Made by a program: the position numbers and the translations under genes | The notes under the pieces: model-generated | The model's input: the letters and a program-made list of their open reading frames with translations, nothing else | The model's database searches: none | What the model was told of the DNA's origin: nothing | In this document: positions 1 to 5,749 of the stretch, piece after piece | Layout of the letters: the number at the start of each line of letters is the position of its first letter | Position numbering within the stretch: the stretch's first letter is position 1 | Assembly: GCA_002440705.1 (NCBI GenBank) | Contig: DJVA01000080.1 | Coordinates: 1-5,892, forward strand | Reading direction: 5' to 3' | DNA: 5,892 nucleotides | Origin: Flavobacteriaceae bacterium UBA6268 | Lineage (GTDB): Bacteria > Bacteroidota > Bacteroidia > Flavobacteriales > Flavobacteriaceae

Positions 1-28
1 GCCCTGCTATCTCTACAATTGCATACAT
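1..28 (-). CDS. rplU: Ribosomal protein L21 (bL21), N-terminal fragment
   Basis: Only the first nine codons plus one base are inside the window; the gene continues off the left edge. Read on the minus strand from the ATG at 28-26 they give MYAIVEIAG, followed by a codon beginning with C. This matches the conserved start of bacterial L21 (MYAIVEIAGQQ...), a 50S subunit protein that binds 23S rRNA. The start is supported by a good promoter about 60 bases upstream. There is no obvious Shine-Dalgarno sequence, which is normal in Bacteroidota. L27 (rpmA) usually follows L21, but it would lie outside the window. The identification rests on a very short peptide, but one that is highly characteristic. 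Confidence 0.85.
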
Positions 29-63
29 AGCGTAAAACGTTTAAAATTACTTGTTAAATGCCC

Positions 64-76
64 TACCCCTAGGGTA
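64..76 (-). promoter_or_regulatory. Small stem-loop at the 5' end of the rplU leader
   Basis: TACCC and GGGTA form a five-base inverted repeat around a three-base loop. The predicted transcription start is near position 80, so the stem would sit at the extreme 5' end of a roughly 52-nt rplU leader. L21 operons of other phyla carry autoregulatory leaders, but this stem is short and its function is inference only. It could also simply stabilise the mRNA end. Confidence 0.25.
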
Positions 77-86
77 AAAGCGGGTG

Positions 87-118
87 CAAATATAATTTTT
101 TAAAATGAAATGGACAAA
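87..118 (-). promoter_or_regulatory. Bacteroidota-type promoter for rplU
   Basis: On the minus strand the -7 box reads TATATTTG (94-87), a perfect match to TAnnTTTG. A TTTG -33 element lies at 118-115, with 20 bases between the two. Both elements and the spacing fit the flavobacterial housekeeping sigma consensus. The predicted start is near 80-82. The promoter lies in the gap between the preceding gene's stop (147) and rplU, so rplU can be transcribed independently. Confidence 0.7.
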
Positions 119-146
119 GGGTTTTTGCAAATAAATGTTCCTAAAC

Positions 147-584
147 TCAGTGCTTTGGGTTCCACGAATCTTTTAGCAATTGCATAAAGGCCAAGGTAAG
201 CACAAAGGTGGTGGAAAACCCCATGATGACCAAGGAGACGATGATGACCAAAGACCCCTTATTGAAATTGAGCCCCCACGAATCCAGGATCGCCTGTGCA
301 AACTGGTGGTCCAGTTGAAAAATATACAGGGCCATGAAGATGGAAAACACTAGGGTGGCCAGACCTCCCGTAAAGAGTCCTAACTGGAACCCATCAGAAT
401 AATTGAAACTTTCCTCATTTCTTTTATAGGTGCGAAGGGCATAAAAAATACCGCCTCCAAAAATCACCCCATTGAAAGCACTGAGGATGGGATACTGGTG
501 CCACCCCAGCAATTTGGTCAATAGAAAGTATAGGATGAGTGCAATGGCGGTTCCGATACCGTATTTGGTGTAATATTTTCCCAT
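147..584 (-). CDS. Four-helix membrane protein, DUF4199-like
   Basis: The 145-residue protein has four hydrophobic segments, at about residues 9-26, 33-50, 66-90 and 112-138. A charged loop (RTYKRNEESFNYSDGFQLG) lies between the second and third. Length, helix count and the Y-x-DGF-x-LG loop leading into helix 3 resemble the DUF4199 family of small Bacteroidota inner-membrane proteins, which has no established function. I see no catalytic motif. The start at 584-582 (MGKYYTKYG) places the first helix directly after a short basic segment. No -7 box is visible immediately upstream, and the transporter gene ends 65 bases before it on the same strand, so co-transcription is plausible. There is no strong terminator before rplU. 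Membrane location is secure; the family assignment was made by eye. Confidence 0.8.
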   Translation of the reverse strand: MGKYYTKYGIGTAIALILYFLLTKLLGWHQYPILSAFNGVIFGGGIFYALRTYKRNEESFNYSDGFQLGLFTGGLATLVFSIFMALYIFQLDHQFAQAILDSWGLNFNKGSLVIIVSLVIMGFSTTFVLTLAFMQLLKDSWNPKH

Positions 585-649
585 GGGGATGGTTTTTTTA
601 GTTTCCTAAATTTCGGAAAAAAAATTCAGACCGCCTGATTTTCAGTTAA

Positions 650-1522
650 TTATTTTAGGGGATTCCGTTTGTGTGATAAATACACCCCAACTAAAATAAC
701 CACGGCGGCAATTGCTTGCAGGAACCCAAAGCGTTCTCCATCAATAACACCCCAAAGTACCGCTACAATGGGCATGGTGTAGGTAACGGAAGACGCAAAG
801 ACCGGGGTTGAAATTTGAATCATTTTGTTGAAAAGCACTTTGGCAATGGCCGTTCCAAAGAGGGAAAGGATGGCGATAAAACCTGCGGAAATCTGCATTT
901 CCCTGGAATGTGCGATGGTTTCAAAAAATCCTGTAAAATAAAGCACCACCAGTCCCGGCAGGAAAATAAATAGAAAGTTTCCGGTAGTGACCGCCAAAGC
1001 ACTGATATCCGTTAAATGCTTTTTGATGATGTTCACATTCAGTGCGTATCCTATGGTGGCAATAATGATGAGTACACTATAAGAATACTGCTGATTGGGG
1101 TTGAAATCTGCTCCGGCCAAAATCAACAGCAAGGTGCCGATCAATCCTACAAACACCCCCAGGATTTGTCGCTTCGTGCTTAGGATACGAAACATTGATA
1201 TTCCCACCACAACCGTTGCTAGGGGTGTGAGGCTATTCAAGATGGATGCCACGGCACTGTCAATATGATTTTGTGCCATAGCAAACAGAAACGGTGGAAA
1301 AAAGGAGCTTACAAAACCGGAAAGGGCAATCCACCACCAATGTCTTTTCTGTATTTGCTTCAAGCTTTTGAAGCCAACGGAAAACAGAAAAAGGGATGTG
1401 AGCACGATCCTTAAAGACCCAAGTTGGTAGTCCGTAAGGCCTACCAATCCTTTTTTAATCAGGATAAAGGAACTTCCCCAAATTAGGGAAAGGATGACCA
1501 GATAAACCCATTTATTGTGCAT
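650..1522 (-). CDS. EamA-family (DMT superfamily) transporter
   Basis: The 290-residue protein has ten hydrophobic segments, at about 5-22, 33-50, 62-80, 87-108, 119-137, 148-165, 176-197, 211-231, 240-258 and 266-284. They form two tandem EamA repeats of five helices. Family marks are the N-terminal SLIWGSSFILIK, the helix-4 stretch ASILNSLTPLATVV with its conserved proline, and the equivalent TYTMPIVAVLWGVIDGE in the second repeat. The length is typical. Such proteins are inner-membrane exporters or permeases for small metabolites such as amino acids or nucleosides; the substrate cannot be read from the sequence. The ATG at 1522-1520 is the natural start, since helix 1 follows at once. The gene is divergent from the metal-binding lipoprotein gene (67-base gap). 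The only candidate -7 box for it (GACTTTTG, 1556-1549) has one mismatch and no matching -33, so its promoter is uncertain. Confidence 0.93.
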   Translation of the reverse strand: MHNKWVYLVILSLIWGSSFILIKKGLVGLTDYQLGSLRIVLTSLFLFSVGFKSLKQIQKRHWWWIALSGFVSSFFPPFLFAMAQNHIDSAVASILNSLTPLATVVVGISMFRILSTKRQILGVFVGLIGTLLLILAGADFNPNQQYSYSVLIIIATIGYALNVNIIKKHLTDISALAVTTGNFLFIFLPGLVVLYFTGFFETIAHSREMQISAGFIAILSLFGTAIAKVLFNKMIQISTPVFASSVTYTMPIVAVLWGVIDGERFGFLQAIAAVVILVGVYLSHKRNPLK

Positions 1523-1557
1523 GGCTTAAACAAGGTGGTTATGTCCTACAAAAGTCT

Positions 1558-1565
1558 TATTTTTG
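1558..1565 (+). promoter_or_regulatory. -7 box for the HMA-domain lipoprotein gene
   Basis: TATTTTTG is an exact TAnnTTTG match lying 24 bases before the ATG at 1590. No TTG is visible at the expected -33 distance (around 1535-1538 reads GTGG), so the promoter may be weak or depend on an activator. The predicted start near 1570 gives a leader of about 20 nt with no Shine-Dalgarno sequence. Confidence 0.5.
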
Positions 1566-1589
1566 TATCAATAAATACCTTATAATTCC

Positions 1590-2093
1590 ATGAAAAAAAT
1601 AGCTTATGTCTTAATGAGTTTGTTAACGGTTGCTACACTGCTATCGTGCAAAAACGAAACCGAAAAAAATGCTGTTGAGGCCAACACTTCAACAGAAACC
1701 ATCAGCAACGCTACTGCACAAGGTCAGGAAATGCCTCTGGCTAAGGTTGAATTTACCATCGAAGGGATGTCCTGCCCTATGGGATGTGCCAAAAAAATTG
1801 AAGGCAAATTGGCCGAAATGGATGGGGTAAAATCTGCCTCGGTCGACTTCGACAAAAAATTGGCTATGGTAGAATACGAAGATGGAAAGGTTACTACCTC
1901 TTCCATTGAGGCTACCGTAAAAAGTGCTGGCGAGGCCTACAGTGTTACCGAAATGAAAACTGTGGAATCCTTTACCTCCAATACGGCCAAACACGAATGT
2001 TCTGAAGCCTGTAAAAAGGAAGGTTGCACTGCTGAAAAGAAAAAGGCTTGTGGCGATAAATGCACCAAAGCCTGCTGCGTTAAAAAGGCTTGA
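1590..2093 (+). CDS. HMA-domain lipoprotein with Cys-rich C-terminal tail
   Basis: The 167-residue protein begins with a lipoprotein signal peptide: a basic start, a hydrophobic stretch and the lipobox LLSC with Cys20. The mature protein would be tethered to a membrane in the envelope. A linker rich in Thr, Ser, Asn and Glu (about 21-50) leads into a heavy-metal-associated fold (about 51-123). Its motif is GMSCPMGC (59-66), with Cys62 and Cys66 three residues apart instead of the usual two. The rest of the domain (KKIEGKLAEMDGVKSASVDF) is typical. After a short spacer comes a Lys-rich tail with His136 and seven cysteines (137, 141, 146, 154, 158, 162, 163). The likely role is binding or trafficking of a soft metal such as copper, zinc or cadmium in the envelope; the metal is not determinable here. 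No transporter or metal regulator gene is adjacent. The gene is monocistronic, with its own -7 box and terminator. Confidence 0.9.
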   Translation: MKKIAYVLMSLLTVATLLSCKNETEKNAVEANTSTETISNATAQGQEMPLAKVEFTIEGMSCPMGCAKKIEGKLAEMDGVKSASVDFDKKLAMVEYEDGKVTTSSIEATVKSAGEAYSVTEMKTVESFTSNTAKHECSEACKKEGCTAEKKKACGDKCTKACCVKKA

Positions 2094-2103
2094 AAATGTT
2101 TAC

Positions 2104-2128
2104 AAAACCGCTGAAAAGCGGTTTTTTT
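2104..2128. terminator. Intrinsic terminator between convergent genes
   Basis: Arms AAAACCGCT (2104-2112) and AGCGGTTTT (2117-2125) enclose a GAAA tetraloop and are followed by an unbroken T-run to 2128. This is a strong rho-independent terminator for the lipoprotein gene, 10 bases after its stop. In the minus direction the same stem is followed by only four T residues before TGTAAAC, so it could also stop gldD transcripts, less efficiently. The T-run overlaps the gldD stop codon (TAA at 2129-2127). Confidence 0.9.
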
Positions 2129-2684
2129 ATTCCCAATGGATGGACTCCATGATCCTGCGGATGTCGTTACGCAAATACACCACCGCAGGGTAAAGGGAAT
2201 CGAAGTTAGGTTTGGCTTCAAAATACAACGAGCCAGTTACGAAATGTTCAATGCTGTCCGTTACATAAAACTGCGATTGGGTGGCTGCATCCCCATTAAT
2301 TAAATACAACATTCCATAAACCTTATGAAGACTGTCCACACGGGGTTGTTCAAAAATCTCATTGGCCTTGATGGTATGGTCGAACGTTAGCTTCTGGGCA
2401 TCGGAAAGGAGCTTTTCCAAGTTATCTTCCACAGGCTGGTAGGAGATGTAAATCGTGGCCTTCATTTTGGGGTATTGGACATTTACAGCACATTGGGATT
2501 TCTTTTCGATACGGGCCATCTGGTTTTTCTCGAACGCATAGGGACAGTCAAAATTGACCATCCTGTACTCCGGGAGGGGGTATTGCAAACGTAATTTTGC
2601 CTCGGGTTTGATGTGTACCTCATCCCCACAAGAGGCGAGAAGAGCGATAAAAAAAAACACTACTAAGGCCCTAAGGCTATCCAT
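2127..2684 (-). CDS. gldD: Gliding motility lipoprotein GldD
   Basis: The 185-residue protein starts with MDSLRALVVFFFIALLASC, a lipoprotein signal peptide with lipobox LASC and Cys19. GldD-like features follow: LRLQYPLPEY near the N-terminus, PYAFEKNQMARI, YPKMKATIYISY, then GDAATQSQFYVTDS and HFVTGSLYF in the C-terminal half, ending with YLRNDIRRIMESIHW. In Flavobacterium johnsoniae GldD is an envelope lipoprotein needed for gliding. Its biochemical activity is unknown. I chose the ATG at 2684-2682: it gives a compact signal peptide and overlaps the end of gldE by eight bases (ATGGATAG), typical of translational coupling. An in-frame ATG 13 codons upstream (2723) would add a polar stretch in front of the signal peptide and overlap gldE by 47 bases, so it is less likely. 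It is the last gene of the mutY-ssb-gldE-gldD cluster. Confidence 0.92.
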   Translation of the reverse strand: MDSLRALVVFFFIALLASCGDEVHIKPEAKLRLQYPLPEYRMVNFDCPYAFEKNQMARIEKKSQCAVNVQYPKMKATIYISYQPVEDNLEKLLSDAQKLTFDHTIKANEIFEQPRVDSLHKVYGMLYLINGDAATQSQFYVTDSIEHFVTGSLYFEAKPNFDSLYPAVVYLRNDIRRIMESIHWE

Positions 2685-4008
2685 GAATGGTGAGTTTGAT
2701 TTGTTTGATGCGTTTGTTTTCAAAAGACTCTATGGTAAACGAATACTGGTGGAAGTTTAGTATTTCGTCTTTTTTGGGAAACCCTTTAGTAACCTCCAAA
2801 ATAAACCCGGCCAGGGTCTCTGCTTCCCCTTTGGCATCTTCAAAAAGTTTTGGATCTTCCAGTTTGATGACCTTGTAAAAATCCTTCAAGGGTGTTTTCC
2901 CTTCAAACACAAAGTTTTGGTCGTCCAACTTGGAGAATACCAAATCCTCATCGTCAAACTCATCGCTGATTTCCCCAACAATTTCCTCGATGATGTCTTC
3001 CATGGAAATCAACCCGCTGGTACCCCCATATTCATCCACCACGATGGCTAGGTGCATTTTCATGTCTTTGAATTCGTTGAGCAAATCGTCCAGCTTTTTA
3101 TTTTCCGGCACAAAATAGGCATTTCGCTTTAGGCTTACCCAATCAAAATTCTTTCGGTCAAAGTAAGGCAAAAGGTCTTTTACATAGAGAATGCCGGTTA
3201 TGTTGTCGATGGAATCCTTGTATACCGGAATGCGCGAATACCCATGCGAAATGATCTCGGGCAGGATTTCTTTGTAGGACATGTCTTCGTCCAGGGCAAA
3301 GATATCCATGCGGGGCTTCATCACGTTCTTGGTGTCGGTATTTCCAAACGTTACGATGCCTTTCAATATTTTTTGTTCTTCATGTGTTGTGTCATCCCGA
3401 GAGGTCAATTCCAAAGCCTGCGACAATTGATCCACACTGATGTTGGATTTTTGTTTTCCAAATTTGTCTTCAATGTACAGCGTAATGCTTCGCATAGGCA
3501 CGGTAATGGGGCTGAACAACCTAAAAAGGATGTTGAGGGGATACACCATGAACGAAGAGAATGAAAGCTTGTTCCGGCTGGCATAAATCTTTGGAAGGAT
3601 TTCCCCAAACAATAAAATCAGAAAGGTGACCACTACAATTTCGAGGAAGAACACCAAATCCATTTTAAAAAAGTAGAAGTTCAATTGGTAGTCGACTCCA
3701 GCAAAAATTACTTCACTTAAGGAAGCAAATAACAGTACAATGGCAATGTTGATAAGGTTATTGGCCACTAAGATGGTGGCGAGTAACTTTTTGGGCCGTG
3801 AGAGCAATTTTTCGATCAACACCATTTTTTTGGAAGCCGCTTCCCCTTCAGCATGCCTTAGATCGGTTGAGGTCAATGAAAAGAAAGCGATTTCCGCCCC
3901 CGAGATCAGCGCCGAGCAAAACAGTAAAACAAATACAAAGAAAATATTGAATGCCTGTGTGGTGGTAATCAATGAAATGAAAAGTAAACTGGGAGGTTCT
4001 ATATCCAA
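2677..4008 (-). CDS. gldE: Gliding motility-associated protein GldE (DUF21/CBS/CorC family)
   Basis: The 443-residue protein has the architecture of CorC/HlyC-type (CNNM-like) membrane proteins. A DUF21 region (about 19-200) has hydrophobic segments near 19-38, 75-97, 117-136 and 153-170, with the motifs SGAEIAFFSL (36-45) and GEILPK (135-140). A CBS pair (about 225-345) includes VMKPRMDIFALD and the second-repeat signature VVDEYGGTSGLISMEDIIEEIVGEI. A C-terminal CorC_HlyC domain runs from about 355 to 440. Relatives are linked to Mg2+ or other cation transport. Next to gldD in Flavobacteriaceae this paralogue is called GldE, and its exact part in gliding is unclear. No ATG is available at the 5' end: the in-frame stop of ssb lies eight codons upstream and the next Met is residue 62. 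The start is therefore taken as TTG (4008-4006), giving (M)DIEPPSLLF. It lies 21 bases after ssb and overlaps gldD by eight bases. Confidence 0.93.
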   Translation of the reverse strand: MDIEPPSLLFISLITTTQAFNIFFVFVLLFCSALISGAEIAFFSLTSTDLRHAEGEAASKKMVLIEKLLSRPKKLLATILVANNLINIAIVLLFASLSEVIFAGVDYQLNFYFFKMDLVFFLEIVVVTFLILLFGEILPKIYASRNKLSFSSFMVYPLNILFRLFSPITVPMRSITLYIEDKFGKQKSNISVDQLSQALELTSRDDTTHEEQKILKGIVTFGNTDTKNVMKPRMDIFALDEDMSYKEILPEIISHGYSRIPVYKDSIDNITGILYVKDLLPYFDRKNFDWVSLKRNAYFVPENKKLDDLLNEFKDMKMHLAIVVDEYGGTSGLISMEDIIEEIVGEISDEFDDEDLVFSKLDDQNFVFEGKTPLKDFYKVIKLEDPKLFEDAKGEAETLAGFILEVTKGFPKKDEILNFHQYSFTIESFENKRIKQIKLTIHG

Positions 4009-4029
4009 AATCGTCTTATTGGTTCCACA

Positions 4030-4491
4030 TCAGAAGGGCAGATCGTCGTCCTCCATGTCCATCACATCGGGTTCATTTTGGTTCTTCACTGGCGATGAGG
4101 TTTGTGGGGCTTTGGAGGTACCACGATCGGTTTCGTAAGGCATTCCTCCTTCATTTTTGGGGGTCAAAAAGGTAAAGTCGGTGCACTGGATTTCGGTGCT
4201 GTAACGGTCGTTGCCCTGATCGTCCTGCCATTTACGGGTCTTGATTCTTCCTTCCACATAAATTTTATCCCCTTTTTTGAGGTATTTTTCACAAATTTCG
4301 GCTGCCTTATTACGCATCACAATGTTGTGCCATTCGGTATTGGTCACTTTTTCGCCCGTAGTGCGGTTGGTATATATTTCATTGGTGGCCAAGGGAAAAC
4401 GCCCAATACAGCCGCCACCCTCGAAATAGTTCATTTTTACATCATCGCCCGTGTGCCCAATAAGCATCACTTTGTTCAAAGTCCCGTTCAT
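4030..4491 (-). CDS. ssb: Single-stranded DNA-binding protein
   Basis: This is a 153-residue SSB with an OB fold over about residues 1-111. Visible marks are LNKVMLIGHTGDD at the start, TEWHNIV with Trp54 and His55, and VEGRIKTRKWQDDQG with Trp88; the two tryptophans correspond to DNA-stacking residues of E. coli SSB. A low-complexity linker (about 112-144) leads to the acidic tip MEDDDLPF, the conserved peptide that recruits replication and repair partners. It binds single-stranded DNA in the nucleoid during replication, recombination and repair. The ATG at 4491-4489 is the only sensible start. It lies 53 bases after mutY, with its own -7 box in that gap, and 21 bases before gldE. Length and domains are complete, so this is probably the housekeeping copy. 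Confidence 0.97.
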   Translation of the reverse strand: MNGTLNKVMLIGHTGDDVKMNYFEGGGCIGRFPLATNEIYTNRTTGEKVTNTEWHNIVMRNKAAEICEKYLKKGDKIYVEGRIKTRKWQDDQGNDRYSTEIQCTDFTFLTPKNEGGMPYETDRGTSKAPQTSSPVKNQNEPDVMDMEDDDLPF

Positions 4492-4508
4492 GTTGTGGAT
4501 ATTTTATG

Positions 4509-4516
4509 CAAAGGTA
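4509..4516 (-). promoter_or_regulatory. ssb: -7 box for an internal ssb promoter
   Basis: TACCTTTG on the minus strand is an exact TAnnTTTG match, placed 17 bases before the ssb ATG in the mutY-ssb gap. At the -33 distance the sequence offers only TTA (4540-4538), so the upstream element is weak. It would give a leader of about 10-14 nt. It would let ssb, gldE and gldD be expressed above the level of mutY. Confidence 0.5.
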
Positions 4517-4544
4517 AATTTTGTTATTAAATATAGGTAAAAAA

Positions 4545-5612
4545 TTAAGGCTGAAAAGGGCCAAATCCCGAAATAAAATTCCAGAGCAGGATGGGAACTG
4601 GATACTGGCGCACTTCATGGAAAGGGATGGCGTGCTGGGGAAGGGTTTTGGTTTCCAAAATCCAAAAGGTGGTATGCAAGTGTTTGTGGGAAAGCCTGTG
4701 AATGATAGGAGTATCGTTGTATTGGGTCATTGAAATGACTTCCCAACCGCCGGTCAAACCCTTGAAGGAAGGCATGGCCTTTAGGGCTTCTATAGTTATG
4801 GGGCTTTCGCTTTCCAGCAATGGAAACTGGTAAAGGTTCTGCCAAATACCCTTAGACTTTCGCTGTTCCAAGAGGGTTTTACCCCCTTCGGAAAGACAGA
4901 CCAAAAAATGAAAATGGTGGGTTTTGATGTTGGTTTTGGGCAACTTCACTGGCAATTGCCCCACTTGATGTTTTTGATATGCCACACACCGATGTCCCAA
5001 AATGCAATGGGCGCAATCTGGATTGGAGGGGACACAATACCGTGCCCCAAATTCCATAATGGCTTGGTTGAAGGTGCCAGGCTGAAGGGGATCGATGAGT
5101 TGCTGTGCCAGTTCCTTGAATTGTTTGGCCCCTTTAGAACTGTTGATAGGGCTATCGATCCCGAAGCAACGAGCCAACACCCGATACACATTACCGTCTA
5201 CCACCGCAGTGGGTCTTTCAAAGCAAATCGAAGCAATGGCACTGGCGGTATAATCACCAACCCCTTTTAAAGCACGTAGTGCTTCATAAGTATCGGGGAA
5301 TGCGCCTTGAAATTCCTTTACGATATACCTGGCGGTGTGGTGTAGGTTTCGGGCCCGGGAGTAATAGCCCAAGCCTTGCCAAAGTTTTAGCACCTTACTT
5401 TCAGGGGCATTTGCCAGTTCAAACACTGTTGGGAAGGCCTCCACAAATCGTTCGTAATAGGGCAATCCCTGATCCACCCGGGTTTGTTGCAGCATGATTT
5501 CGGAGAGCCAGATGCGGTAAGGGTCTTGGGTACTTCGCCAGGGAAGTTCCCTTTTGTGTTCCAAATACCATGAAATGAGCAAATTAGAAAAGTAGGGGTG
5601 TTTTTTGGGCAT
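4545..5612 (-). CDS. mutY: A/G-specific adenine DNA glycosylase MutY
   Basis: The 355-residue enzyme excises adenine mispaired with 8-oxoguanine or guanine in base-excision repair. The N-terminal glycosylase domain (about 8-215) shows PWRSTQDPYRIWLSEIMLQQT with catalytic Glu38, the helix-hairpin-helix LKGVGDYTASAI (115-126) and AVVDGNVYRV with catalytic Asp139. A [4Fe-4S] cluster is formed by Cys193, Cys200, Cys203 and Cys209, the standard C-x6-C-x2-C-x5-C spacing. A C-terminal NUDIX-like 8-oxoG recognition domain (about 230-350) carries LSH at 307-309, where many MutY proteins have FSH. The length is normal and all catalytic residues are present. The start MPKKHPYFSNLLISWYL is forced, because the next Met (residue 40) lies inside the active-site motif. 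Its -7 box ends four bases before the ATG, so the mRNA may be leaderless. It heads the cluster and is divergent from the HU gene. Confidence 0.97.
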   Translation of the reverse strand: MPKKHPYFSNLLISWYLEHKRELPWRSTQDPYRIWLSEIMLQQTRVDQGLPYYERFVEAFPTVFELANAPESKVLKLWQGLGYYSRARNLHHTARYIVKEFQGAFPDTYEALRALKGVGDYTASAIASICFERPTAVVDGNVYRVLARCFGIDSPINSSKGAKQFKELAQQLIDPLQPGTFNQAIMEFGARYCVPSNPDCAHCILGHRCVAYQKHQVGQLPVKLPKTNIKTHHFHFLVCLSEGGKTLLEQRKSKGIWQNLYQFPLLESESPITIEALKAMPSFKGLTGGWEVISMTQYNDTPIIHRLSHKHLHTTFWILETKTLPQHAIPFHEVRQYPVPILLWNFISGFGPFQP

Positions 5613-5616
5613 GAAT

Positions 5617-5624
5617 CAAAAATA
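5617..5624 (-). promoter_or_regulatory. mutY: -7 box of the mutY promoter
   Basis: TATTTTTG on the minus strand is an exact TAnnTTTG match. Only ATTC separates it from the mutY ATG, so a start at the usual 4-6 bases downstream falls on or next to the A of the ATG. No TTG is found at the -33 distance. It is the only full -7 match for the minus strand in the 137-base gap between mutY and the HU gene. Confidence 0.45.
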
Positions 5625-5683
5625 CGTTTTATGTATTTATATTTTAATGGATTACGATTTGATTATTTGTTTTTAAAATACGT
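5619..5683. repeat. Two copies of AAAATACGT in the mutY/HU intergenic region
   Basis: The nine-base word AAAATACGT occurs at 5619-5627 and 5675-5683. The first copy, read on the minus strand, covers the mutY -7 box; the second abuts and overlaps the HU -7 box and forms part of the palindrome ATACGTAT (5678-5685). As a result both promoters read ACGTATwTTTG (w = A or T) in their own direction. The match is exact, but a short A+T-rich word can recur by chance. Confidence 0.35.
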
Positions 5684-5690
5684 ATATTTG
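5658..5690 (+). promoter_or_regulatory. Promoter for the HU-family gene
   Basis: The -7 box TATATTTG (5683-5690) is an exact TAnnTTTG match, and TTTG at 5658-5661 serves as a -33 element with a 21-base gap. The predicted start near 5695 gives a leader of about 55 nt that is very A+T-rich close to the ATG, as is common for highly expressed flavobacterial genes. No Shine-Dalgarno sequence is visible. Confidence 0.7.
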
Positions 5691-5749
5691 CCGTCTCAAA
5701 ATGCAAACCCTACTATTTAGTATATTAAATAATTTTAAATTTTTTTATA

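Noticed and set aside
624..645. Possible minus-strand terminator between the EamA gene and the DUF4199-like gene (TCAG-GCGGT-CTGA followed by a T-run)
   Set aside because: The stem has only four base pairs and competes with an alternative CTGA/TCAG hairpin next to it; too weak to call.
1549..1556. GACTTTTG as a -7 box for the EamA transporter gene
   Set aside because: It mismatches the first T of TAnnTTTG and has no TTG at the -33 distance, so it is not listed as a feature.
1937..2221. Minus-strand frame of 94 codons across the terminator, between the lipoprotein gene and gldD
   Set aside because: It crosses a strong terminator and overlaps the ends of two well-supported genes; the protein resembles nothing.
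3740..4138. Open frame of about 132 codons antisense to the gldE start and ssb end
   Set aside because: It spans two real genes on the opposite strand and has no promoter or domain evidence.
4102..4530. Open frame of about 142 codons antisense to ssb
   Set aside because: ssb is unambiguous on the other strand; the antisense product is a composition shadow without known motifs.
4908..5270. Open frame of about 120 codons antisense to mutY
   Set aside because: It lies wholly inside mutY, which has all catalytic motifs. The translation has no recognisable domain and no promoter.
5715..5740. A+T inverted repeats (ATTTA...TAAAT) in the HU leader
   Set aside because: Such repeats are expected by chance in sequence this rich in A and T.
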